From positions 1 to 5,462 of the forward strand of contig JAQICW010000685.1 in assembly GCA_027858355.1 (NCBI GenBank): 5,462 nucleotides of DNA, written 5' to 3'. Shown here one piece after another: positions 1 through 5,267 of this stretch (position 1 is the stretch's first letter; each line of letters opens with the position of its first letter). The stretch comes from Desulfobacula sp. GTDB taxonomy: Bacteria; Desulfobacterota; Desulfobacteria; Desulfobacterales; Desulfobacteraceae. The position numbers were made by a program, and so were the translations under genes. The notes under the pieces are model-generated. The model was not told the origin of the DNA. It did no database searches and was given only the letters and a program-made list of their open reading frames with translations.

Positions 1-854
1 GCTGGATAACCCACCTTTTTCATCATGGGTATGGTAAATGTTCCTGTTGTAACAATATTAGCAATACTGGAACCGGATACCATTCCTGTAAGTCCGCTCC
101 CCATTATGGCAGCCTTTGCAGGACCACCCTTGAAACCGCCCAAAAGACTTAATGCCAGCTGAATAAAATAGCGTCCTGCCCCAGCCTTATCCAGCATGGC
201 ACCAAAAAGCACAAAAAGAAAAACAATGGTTGCGGAAACATCCAGGGGGATACCATAAATACCTTCCGTGGACATAGTCATCTGTCCCACAAACCGATCT
301 AATGACACCCCCTTAAAGGCAATGAGGGCCGGCATATAGGGCCCAAAAAAGGCATATACACAAAAGCAGATGGCGATTATGGGTAGTGCCGGTCCAATAA
401 CCCTTCTGGCGGCTTCTAGAAGCAATACAGTCAAAATGATGCCAATGACAATATCCCTTTGAATTGGCGCACCATACCGCGTGGTAATTCCTTCAAAATC
501 CAGCACAAGATAAAGCGCTGAAAGGCATGCAACAATGGCGACAATATAATCGAAGACAGGAATCCTTTTCGTGGCAGACAAGAACCTCAACCCAAATCTT
601 TTTTTTTTGAAAATAGGAAAATTTAAAAAAACAATCAATAATGCAAAGCCAAGATGGATTGACCGGATATAGGTCGAATCAAGGATCAGCCAGCTGGCTA
701 TGGACAGCTGAAACAAGCTCCAGGTAACTGCAATGAAGGGAATCACCCATTTTTCAAGCCCCAGGGGTTTTCTTCCTATTCCCTCTTCTTCCTCTGCCAT
801 TTTCCTGGCAAGTTCCAAACCATCATCAATTTCTTGAACTTCAGTATCGCTCAT
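1..854 (-). CDS. TRAP transporter fused permease (DctQ-DctM type), N-terminal 284 residues, cut by window edge
   Basis: Membrane subunit of a TAXI-type TRAP transporter, which uses an ion gradient to import a substrate delivered by the periplasmic binding protein encoded just upstream. The visible part starts with a charged cytoplasmic tail (residues 1-35, with a four-Glu run at 21-24). Hydrophobic segments follow at about 36-58, 66-82, 100-119, 134-146, 153-171, 204-221 and 229-240. The first four or so correspond to the small DctQ-like part and the rest begin the DctM part. Family hallmarks are visible: GIYGIPLDVSAT (about 198-209), FVLFGAMLDKAGAG (214-227), GGPAKAA (243-249), and SGSSIANIVTTGTFTIPMMK (260-279). 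The family is usually some 600-700 residues, so over half lies beyond the left edge. The ATG at 854 is chosen because GGTGA (minus strand of 860-864) sits 5 nt upstream; the frame is open further up to the TAG of the binding-protein gene, but no other start has a comparable site. Family assignment is very secure; the substrate is unknown. Confidence 0.95.
   Translation of the reverse strand, partial: MSDTEVQEIDDGLELARKMAEEEEGIGRKPLGLEKWVIPFIAVTWSLFQLSIASWLILDSTYIRSIHLGFALLIVFLNFPIFKKKRFGLRFLSATKRIPVFDYIVAIVACLSALYLVLDFEGITTRYGAPIQRDIVIGIILTVLLLEAARRVIGPALPIIAICFCVYAFFGPYMPALIAFKGVSLDRFVGQMTMSTEGIYGIPLDVSATIVFLFVLFGAMLDKAGAGRYFIQLALSLLGGFKGGPAKAAIMGSGLTGMVSGSSIANIVTTGTFTIPMMKKVGYP
599..608 (-). 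other. Homopolymer run of 10 A in the permease coding strand
   Basis: On the plus strand this is an uninterrupted run of ten T; read in the permease it is A10, covering Lys83-Lys85 and the first base of Arg86 in the cytoplasmic loop between predicted membrane segments 2 and 3. Runs of this length are prone to polymerase slippage. Loss of one A would give the codons GAT TTG GGT TGA straight after the run, so the protein would end at once. Gain of one A would also reach a stop, about 30 codons on. The run is seen directly; slippage is inference. Confidence 0.9.
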
Positions 855-881
855 AATCTTCACCCAATTGAGGACAGCAAT

Positions 882-912
882 GGAAAAGGCATGTAAATCA
901 CACGTCTTTTCC
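882..912 (-). promoter_or_regulatory. Intercistronic stem-loop between TAXI binding protein and TRAP permease
   Basis: In the minus-strand RNA a perfect 7-bp outer stem (GGAAAAG pairing with CUUUUCC) is followed by one A-C mismatch, a 5-bp inner stem (CGUGU with ACAUG, including one G-U), and a 5-nt loop GAUUU. It starts about 40 nt after the binding-protein stop and ends 27 nt before the permease start. No U-tract follows, so it does not look like an intrinsic terminator. By analogy with other binding-protein/permease operons it may protect the upstream mRNA from 3' exonucleases, or partly attenuate, so that more binding protein than permease is made. The structure is read by eye; its role is inference. 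Confidence 0.55.
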
Positions 913-950
913 ACTGCCAATACATTTAAACACAGTTTAGAAAAATCTAA

Positions 951-1934
951 CTATTTCAAGCCTGCTTCTTTATAGTACTTCATAGCACCTGGATGAAAGG
1001 GTGCGGAAAGACCGGTGAGCATTGCTTCTTTAGTGAGACCGGCATAGGCAGGATGCAGTTTGACAAAGGCTTCAAAATTCTCAAACACTTCTTTTGTAAT
1101 GGCATAAACCACTTTATCAGGCACTTTTGCTGATGTCACAAATGTTGCTTTCACACCGAATGTCGGGACTACAGCTTCAGTATTTGCAGCACCCGGATAA
1201 TTTGACATCAATGTTTCAGCCTTGGCATAATATGGATATTTTGCCAAAAGACTGTCAATATTTAAAATAGGAACAAATTTAATCTCGCGGGTTCCTGAAG
1301 TGGCTTCCAAATAGTAGCCTGAAGGATGTCCCACCGTATAGAAGGCCGCATCAATTCTGCCGTCCTGAATCAGTCCGGGGGCTTCGGCAGCTTTTAAACT
1401 TTCTGCATTAAAATCTGTCTCCCAGTTCAGTCCGTTGGCTTCAAGGGCGTCTATGGCATTCTGACGATACCCTGATCCAAGGTTTCCAATATTGACCCTT
1501 TTCCCTTTGAGGTCGGCAAGACTGTTAATGTTGGCATCTACAGCTGCAATAAGATCAACAGTTTCTGCATGAATGGAAAACACGGCGCGCAGATCTTTCT
1601 GGGGTCCTTTATCCGCCCAGTCTGCAAGCCCTTTTACAGCCTGGTATTGACGATCCGACTGAGCAACTCCAAAATCAAGGTCTCCAGACAAAATTGCATT
1701 GATGTTAAAAACAGAACCGCCGGTTGATTCAACTGTGCAGCGGATACCATATTCTTTTCGTTTTTGGTTAACAATCTTGGCAATCGCACCACCGGTTGGG
1801 TAATATACACCTGTAATCCCGCCTGTTCCAATGGTCACAAAAGTTGTTTCTGCTTGGGCTTGAGTTGCGGATGATCCCAGAAAAAGGACCATTCCAAATA
1901 AAACAGCTGTTGTTAAAATTAATGCTTTTTTCAT
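951..1934 (-). CDS. TAXI family TRAP transporter solute-binding protein (periplasmic)
   Basis: Extracytoplasmic binding protein that captures a small organic acid, possibly glutamate- or 2-oxoglutarate-like as in characterised relatives, and hands it to the fused permease encoded 96 nt downstream. It has a Sec signal peptide: MKK, hydrophobic core at about residues 4-20, and a likely signal peptidase I cut after AQA at residue 28. There is no lipobox Cys. TAXI hallmarks follow: IGTGGITGVYYPTGGAIAKI (35-54), ESTGGS...N.NAI.SG..D.GVAQSD (69-94), LKGKRVNIGNLGSGYRQNA (142-160), DAAFYTVGHPSG (195-206), and the C-terminal HPGAMKYYKEAGL (314-326). The 327-residue length is normal and the gene looks intact. 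The ATG at 1934 has an excellent Shine-Dalgarno sequence. It follows the acyl-CoA ligase gene after a 229-nt AT-rich gap, so it may start its own transcription unit with the permease. The family is certain; the ligand is not known. Confidence 0.97.
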   Translation of the reverse strand: MKKALILTTAVLFGMVLFLGSSATQAQAETTFVTIGTGGITGVYYPTGGAIAKIVNQKRKEYGIRCTVESTGGSVFNINAILSGDLDFGVAQSDRQYQAVKGLADWADKGPQKDLRAVFSIHAETVDLIAAVDANINSLADLKGKRVNIGNLGSGYRQNAIDALEANGLNWETDFNAESLKAAEAPGLIQDGRIDAAFYTVGHPSGYYLEATSGTREIKFVPILNIDSLLAKYPYYAKAETLMSNYPGAANTEAVVPTFGVKATFVTSAKVPDKVVYAITKEVFENFEAFVKLHPAYAGLTKEAMLTGLSAPFHPGAMKYYKEAGLK

Positions 1935-1937
1935 CTT

Positions 1938-1945
1938 AACCTCCT
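1938..1945 (-). promoter_or_regulatory. Shine-Dalgarno sequence of the TAXI binding-protein gene
   Basis: The minus strand reads AGGAGGTT, with AGGAGG 5 nt before the ATG at 1934. It is the strongest ribosome-binding site in the window, in keeping with a binding protein needed in high amounts, and it fixes the start codon. Confidence 0.85.
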
Positions 1946-1959
1946 AATTTAAGTATTAA

Positions 1960-1977
1960 TAATTATTTTGATAATTA
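1960..1977. repeat. AT-only inverted repeat in the transporter leader
   Basis: TAATTAT and its exact complement ATAATTA are separated by four bases. In the minus-strand RNA this gives a 7-bp A-U stem between the unused Shine-Dalgarno sequence and the real one. Such a stem is weak, and in a region this AT-rich it may be chance. An operator role is possible but unsupported. Confidence 0.4.
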
Positions 1978-1996
1978 AATCACCTGGTTTTCCCTG

Positions 1997-2004
1997 CCTC
2001 CTTT
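1997..2004 (-). promoter_or_regulatory. Shine-Dalgarno-like sequence without an ORF
   Basis: The minus strand reads AAAGGAGG, an almost ideal ribosome-binding site, about 60 nt before the transporter start and outside any gene. The only start-like codon behind it is a GTG at 1983, 13 nt away, and that frame reads GTG ATT TAA, a two-codon ORF. It may be a ribosome standby site, the remnant of a lost leader peptide, or a chance purine-rich stretch. Confidence 0.4.
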
Positions 2005-2012
2005 CTTTTTAT

Positions 2013-2042
2013 ATTATTTAAATTATTGTTTTAAAAAAACAA
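2013..2042 (-). promoter_or_regulatory. Weak sigma-70-like promoter candidate for the TRAP transporter unit
   Basis: On the minus strand, TTGTTT (2042-2037; 3 of 6 matches to the -35 consensus) lies 18 bp before AATAAT (2018-2013; 5 of 6 matches to the -10 consensus). Transcription would start near 2005 and give a leader of about 70 nt. The -35 element overlaps the inverted repeat at 2024-2044. In DNA this AT-rich such matches are common, so the call is tentative. Confidence 0.25.
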
Positions 2043-2044
2043 TA
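2024..2044. repeat. Perfect 9-bp inverted repeat upstream of the transporter
   Basis: TATTGTTTT, three A, then AAAACAATA form an exact dyad. It could be a regulator-binding dyad covering the candidate -35 element, or a weak stem-loop. It is too A-U rich, and lacks a GC core, to be a convincing terminator for the ligase gene 120 nt upstream. Confidence 0.4.
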
Positions 2045-2163
2045 TTCCCATGTATTGATTTATTTATTTGTACTTTTGTTCGAAATTTACTTGAAACCAA
2101 TATGTATGTTGATGAAAGTTACAATCTCCAATCTTATTTGTAAAGTATTAATCCAGAAAACCC

Positions 2164-4368
2164 TTATTTTTTAAGTATTACTCTTGCATCCACTACATCC
2201 AGCCCCTGCTCATAAAGAATGACCGGATTCAGATCCATTTCTTCAATTTCAGGATAGGATTCAATCAGCTCAGAACACATGGATATCAGCTTTCTCAATG
2301 TTTTTTTATCATATCCTTTGTGCCCTCTTACACCGACTAAAAGGATAGAAGAGCGGGTGTCTTCCAGCATTTTTTTACAGGAAGTCGGATTAACGGGCAA
2401 TACCCAGAACGTCACATCTTTCATGATTTCAACCATGATACCACCCAGCCCATACATGATTACCGGACCAAACTGCTCATCTATCTTGGTTCCAATAATA
2501 ATTTCAAGACCCTTTTGTGCCATTGGAGCAACAAGGACACCCCGGATGTCAGCTTCCGGGTTATAGGCATTCGCACTTTTAATAATCTGTTGATATCCTT
2601 TTCTAACCTCTTTTTCAGAACTCAGATTCAGTTTAACACCACGGGCATCGCTTTTATGCAGAATATCCGGTGAAACAATTTTTAATACAACGCTCGCTTT
2701 ATGCTCACTGCTCACTTTGCGTTCACTGCTCGCTTTACGCTCACTGCTCGCTTTACCTTCACTATTTTCTATAATTTTTTGCGCAATTTCCCATGCATCA
2801 TCTTCGGTTTTGGCCACCTTCCCCACTGAGGTGGGGGCGCCATGCAGCTTGATCAATTGTTTTGCTTCATGTTCTAACAGCACATGGCGGCCTTCTTTCC
2901 TGGCATTTTCAATGATCTGCACTCCTTCTTGTCTTGCATTGGCCCGCCAGTTAAAAACAAAATTGGTTTTTGCATGATAGGATTTTAAATAATTACCATA
3001 TTTACAAAGCGAAGCTACGCACTTGCATGAAATATCCAGGGAATCATGAACCGGTATATCATAGTGCCGCAGCAAATCCAGGGCGCGGGACTCATACGAA
3101 CTATAAAGGGAATGCACAAAAATCGGCTTACTTTTCTTTTTTACCATTGCCCCGAAGCGATGGGCAGCAGCTTCTTCTCCAATGGAAAGACTTTCTTCAA
3201 ACCGAATGCCATATCCGCCAAAAAGCCCAACCACCAGCAAACCGCCAACATTGGGATCTTGTAATATAATCTTGGCACAATCTGCAAAAAGGCTGGGATC
3301 AGAATCTGTTCCCCCTGCCACATCTACTGGATTGACAAGGGATGCGGCTTCAGGCAAGATTTTCCTCAAATTTTCCTTGGTTTTATCAGATAATTCCGGC
3401 AAATTAATATTGTAATCAGACAAGAGGTCAGCAGCGATAGTGGCATGTCCCCCGCCATCAGCAAGAATGGCAATGGAATTGTTTTTAATCGAAGGCTGAC
3501 TGGAAAGAGTCTCTGCCACGGGGAAAAGCTCATCTGAATTCTCAATCACGATGATACCGGCACGTCCATAGGCCCGATTTGCCACTTCACTCATCCCTGC
3601 AAGAGATCCCGTATGGGACCCTGCTGATTTTTTCCCTGTTGCTGACCGACCGCTCTTTAAAAGAATAATCGGCTTTTCTCTACTTGTTTTATGTGCTTCC
3701 TGAAGGAACTTACGTCCCTCACTCATCCCCTCGACATACATCAGGATGGCCTTTGTATCAGAATCATTTCTGAAAAATACAAGATACTCATGGAACTTGA
3801 TGTCTGACTCATTTCCCACCCCGACATAATAGGTAAACCCCTCGTGCTTGCGGATTGTGGCCTCTGTAATCAGTGTCAGCGCCATATTACCACTCTGGCA
3901 GAGCAGGGCTATGTGTCCTTTGGGGGCATTCTGGATTCCCACAAGGTTCATATTGGTTTTAAGATTTATCATACCTGAAGTATTGGGCCCGATCAATCTG
4001 ACACCTGTCTCTTTTGCCGCAGTGACAACTTGCTGCTCAAGTTCCTTTCCTTTGGCACCCAGCTCCCTGAAACCACCGGCAATGATAACAGCACCGGCAA
4101 CCTTTTTTTCACCGCACTTTTTTAAAATACCTGGTATTGTCCTGGCAGGGGTTGTAATCAGGGCAAGATCTACAGGACCTTCAATATCTGTAATATCTTT
4201 ATAGCAGCGAAACCCTAGAATCATGTCTTCTTTTGGATTTACCGGATAAATCTGCCCTTCAAAACCGTCTGCTTTAAGGGTTTTAATGGCCTGGTATCCC
4301 CGCTTTGTTTTATTTTTTGATGCACCGATTATGGCAACGGATTTGGCATCGAGTACTTTATCTAACAT
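2164..4368 (-). CDS. Acyl-CoA synthetase (NDP-forming); acetate-CoA ligase (ADP-forming)-like, alpha-beta fusion
   Basis: Cytoplasmic enzyme interconverting acyl-CoA + ADP + phosphate with free acid + CoA + ATP through phosphohistidine relays. Domain order: CoA-binding Rossmann domain (about 5-130; VAIIGASKN at 11-19, GPNTSG at 127-132), succinyl-CoA-ligase-like domains (about 150-465), then an ATP-grasp domain (about 485-734), equal to alpha and beta subunits of archaeal enzymes joined. The alpha catalytic His is His252 in SAGSHTGSLAG; the beta phospho-acceptor is His571 in SPDILHKSD. FGPVIMYGLGGIMVEIMKDV (633-652) and EEMDLNP (709-715) are further family signatures. Odd points: a 24-residue repetitive insert (535-558), Trp655 where relatives usually have Arg, and GHKGYD (682-687) where relatives have a Pro. 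At 734 residues it is slightly long, explained by the insert. AAAGGA 7 nt before the ATG supports the start. It begins 15 nt after the hydratase stop, so the two are surely cotranscribed. The acyl substrate cannot be inferred. Confidence 0.95.
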   Translation of the reverse strand: MLDKVLDAKSVAIIGASKNKTKRGYQAIKTLKADGFEGQIYPVNPKEDMILGFRCYKDITDIEGPVDLALITTPARTIPGILKKCGEKKVAGAVIIAGGFRELGAKGKELEQQVVTAAKETGVRLIGPNTSGMINLKTNMNLVGIQNAPKGHIALLCQSGNMALTLITEATIRKHEGFTYYVGVGNESDIKFHEYLVFFRNDSDTKAILMYVEGMSEGRKFLQEAHKTSREKPIILLKSGRSATGKKSAGSHTGSLAGMSEVANRAYGRAGIIVIENSDELFPVAETLSSQPSIKNNSIAILADGGGHATIAADLLSDYNINLPELSDKTKENLRKILPEAASLVNPVDVAGGTDSDPSLFADCAKIILQDPNVGGLLVVGLFGGYGIRFEESLSIGEEAAAHRFGAMVKKKSKPIFVHSLYSSYESRALDLLRHYDIPVHDSLDISCKCVASLCKYGNYLKSYHAKTNFVFNWRANARQEGVQIIENARKEGRHVLLEHEAKQLIKLHGAPTSVGKVAKTEDDAWEIAQKIIENSEGKASSERKASSERKVSSEHKASVVLKIVSPDILHKSDARGVKLNLSSEKEVRKGYQQIIKSANAYNPEADIRGVLVAPMAQKGLEIIIGTKIDEQFGPVIMYGLGGIMVEIMKDVTFWVLPVNPTSCKKMLEDTRSSILLVGVRGHKGYDKKTLRKLISMCSELIESYPEIEEMDLNPVILYEQGLDVVDARVILKK
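2695..2766 (-). repeat. In-frame minisatellite: four tandem 18-bp units inside the ligase ATP-grasp domain
   Basis: Units on the plus strand are 2695-2712, 2713-2730, 2731-2748 and 2749-2766. Against the third unit the first differs at 1 base, the second at 3 and the fourth at 4. The repeat is in phase with the codons, giving NSEGKA, SSERKA, SSERKV and SSEHKA in protein order (residues 535-558). Compared with the archaeal beta subunit as I remember it, where a short IGYP-type turn joins the helix to the V-V-(M/L)-K-I-V-S strand, the array accounts for 24 extra residues. Repeat expansion by slippage is the likely origin. Confidence 0.93.
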
Positions 4369-4383
4369 GATAGTTTCCTTTGA

Positions 4384-5148
4384 TTATTTTTTTCTCTGCT
4401 CAAAAGTATCTAAAGACTGTTCCCTTTCCTTTGTTGAAACACAGGCCAGGCAGCCTTCAATCTCGTAATCCATCAGCGCCTCAAGGCTGGACTCACCCTG
4501 GGCCATGAGAAAGCCTTTTTTGATGAGTTTCAAGGAAAACGACGAGTTGGCAACAATCTTTTGAGCCATGGCAATTGCTTCATCCATCAACGCTTCCAAA
4601 GGTACTGCTTTATTGACCAGACCAATACGTTCAGCTTCTTCTCCAGTAATATTTTCTGCTGTAAAAAGGAGTTCCCTTGCCTTGCCCGGCCCGACCAGAT
4701 CCTGAACAAGACGAAATGCACCACCCGTGACAGATGAGGTTACCCTTGCCTCAGGAGAACCGATAAGAGCCTCTTTGGCTGCAATTCTGATATCACAGGC
4801 CAGGGCAAGTTCGTACCCGGAACCCAGGGCATAACCATTAATGGCTGCAATGGTGGGTTTTTCAAACCGAATAATCTTTCTTGACGCTTCCTGCAGGGAT
4901 TCAAGATAAACTCTGTAATCTTCAATGCTTCTGTCCTTTGAATCTTTCAGGTCAGCCCCGGTTGAAAAGGCTCTACCTTCCCCGGTAATAATCAGGGCTT
5001 TAACATCATTGTCCTGTTTTACTCGTTCAAGGGCATCCTGCATCTCAATCCAGAGTTGCCGATTCATTGCATTGAGCACCTTGGGCCTGTTCAACTTGAT
5101 CAGACCAACCTGATCCTTTTTTTCATAAATAATACATTCATAGTTCAT
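4384..5148 (-). CDS. Enoyl-CoA hydratase/isomerase family protein (crotonase fold)
   Basis: Cytoplasmic crotonase-superfamily enzyme, probably adding water to a 2-enoyl-CoA in fatty- or organic-acid breakdown. With the start at 5148 it has 254 residues, a normal length. Visible motifs: LNRPKVLNAMN (19-29), the first oxyanion-hole segment GRAFSTGADL (58-67), the second in NGYALGSGYELALACD (104-119), and SPEARV (131-136). By alignment with rat mitochondrial hydratase, Glu113 and Glu133 match the two catalytic glutamates (144 and 164), so hydratase activity is plausible. Ser110 stands where Gly141 normally supplies a backbone NH, and the usual GAGGTQRL is VTGGAFRL. A longer frame reaches a GTG at 5193 but has no ribosome-binding site. 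The gene lies 81 nt after lepA and 15 nt before the ADP-forming ligase, with which it forms an operon. Superfamily members include isomerases, hydrolases and decarboxylases, so the exact reaction is uncertain. Confidence 0.93.
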   Translation of the reverse strand: MNYECIIYEKKDQVGLIKLNRPKVLNAMNRQLWIEMQDALERVKQDNDVKALIITGEGRAFSTGADLKDSKDRSIEDYRVYLESLQEASRKIIRFEKPTIAAINGYALGSGYELALACDIRIAAKEALIGSPEARVTSSVTGGAFRLVQDLVGPGKARELLFTAENITGEEAERIGLVNKAVPLEALMDEAIAMAQKIVANSSFSLKLIKKGFLMAQGESSLEALMDYEIEGCLACVSTKEREQSLDTFEQRKK

Positions 5149-5154
5149 AGGATT

Positions 5155-5160
5155 CACCTT
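5155..5160 (-). promoter_or_regulatory. Shine-Dalgarno sequence deciding the enoyl-CoA hydratase start
   Basis: AAGGTG on the minus strand lies 6 nt before the ATG at 5148. The alternative upstream GTG at 5193 is preceded by an AT-rich stretch with no purine-rich site, and the 15 residues it would add (Lys/Asn/Ile-rich) do not match the usual start of the family, just before the first beta strand. Confidence 0.75.
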
Positions 5161-5228
5161 TATTATATTTTTTTTATTCAATACATGAGTCACGTAAAAA
5201 TTACAATTACAAATCTGAATAATGATTG

Positions 5229-5267
5229 CTCAGTCTGTTTTCAGCACAGAAAGAAATGCAGACTGAG
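5229..5267 (-). repeat. 9-bp inverted repeat spanning the lepA stop codon
   Basis: CTCAGTCTG (5229-5237) and its exact complement CAGACTGAG (5259-5267) enclose 21 bases; the lepA TGA lies in one arm. In the minus-strand RNA this makes a stem with five G-C pairs but no following U-run, so it is at best a weak or Rho-assisted 3' end. About one such perfect 9-bp dyad would be expected by chance in a window this size. Confidence 0.35.

Larger units (their letters stand above)
1946..2163. other. AT-rich intergenic region between acyl-CoA ligase and TRAP transporter genes
   Basis: The 218 bases between the ligase stop and the transporter Shine-Dalgarno sequence contain about 23% G+C by hand count, clearly lower than the flanking genes. 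No ORF of credible length was found on either strand; the longest ATG-initiated frame seen on the transcribed strand is six codons. The region holds two AT-rich inverted repeats, an apparently unused Shine-Dalgarno sequence, a triple ATTT repeat (2058-2069) and a weak promoter candidate. No convincing intrinsic terminator follows the ligase gene. It most likely carries the promoter and leader of the transporter unit, but nothing in it matches a known riboswitch or operator that I recognise. Confidence 0.6.

Noticed and set aside
855..953. The binding-protein gene and the permease are in the same frame, separated only by one TAG and 32 sense codons, suggesting a read-through or broken fusion.
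   Set aside because: Both proteins are complete at that junction, the permease has its own ATG and ribosome-binding site, and a 32-codon stop-free stretch has a fair chance of arising by accident. The 32 codons do not resemble a linker or transmembrane segment of the family.
1951..2152. Ten-base direct repeat AAGTATTAAT at 1951-1960 and 2143-2152.
   Set aside because: It is short and AT-rich in a region of about 23% G+C, with no flanking mobile element, so chance explains it.
2717..2977. Plus-strand ORF of 86 codons, rich in Ser and Leu, over the ligase repeat.
   Set aside because: It is the antisense shadow of the ligase; its SLLALRSLLAL pattern is just the 18-bp repeat read backwards, with no family resemblance.
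3848..4204. Longest plus-strand ORF (118 codons) opposite the N-terminal part of the ligase.
   Set aside because: The minus-strand frame encodes a well-conserved protein throughout; the plus frame shows no recognisable domain or ribosome-binding site.
5162..5167. Exact TATAAT on the minus strand upstream of the hydratase, as a -10 box.
   Set aside because: It lies 14 nt before the start codon, so transcription would begin inside or after the ribosome-binding site, and no -35-like hexamer is found at 16-18 bp.
5149..5193. Upstream GTG start giving a 269-residue enoyl-CoA hydratase.
   Set aside because: No ribosome-binding site precedes it and the 15 extra residues are low-complexity; the ATG at 5148 has AAGGTG at good spacing and matches the usual N-terminus.
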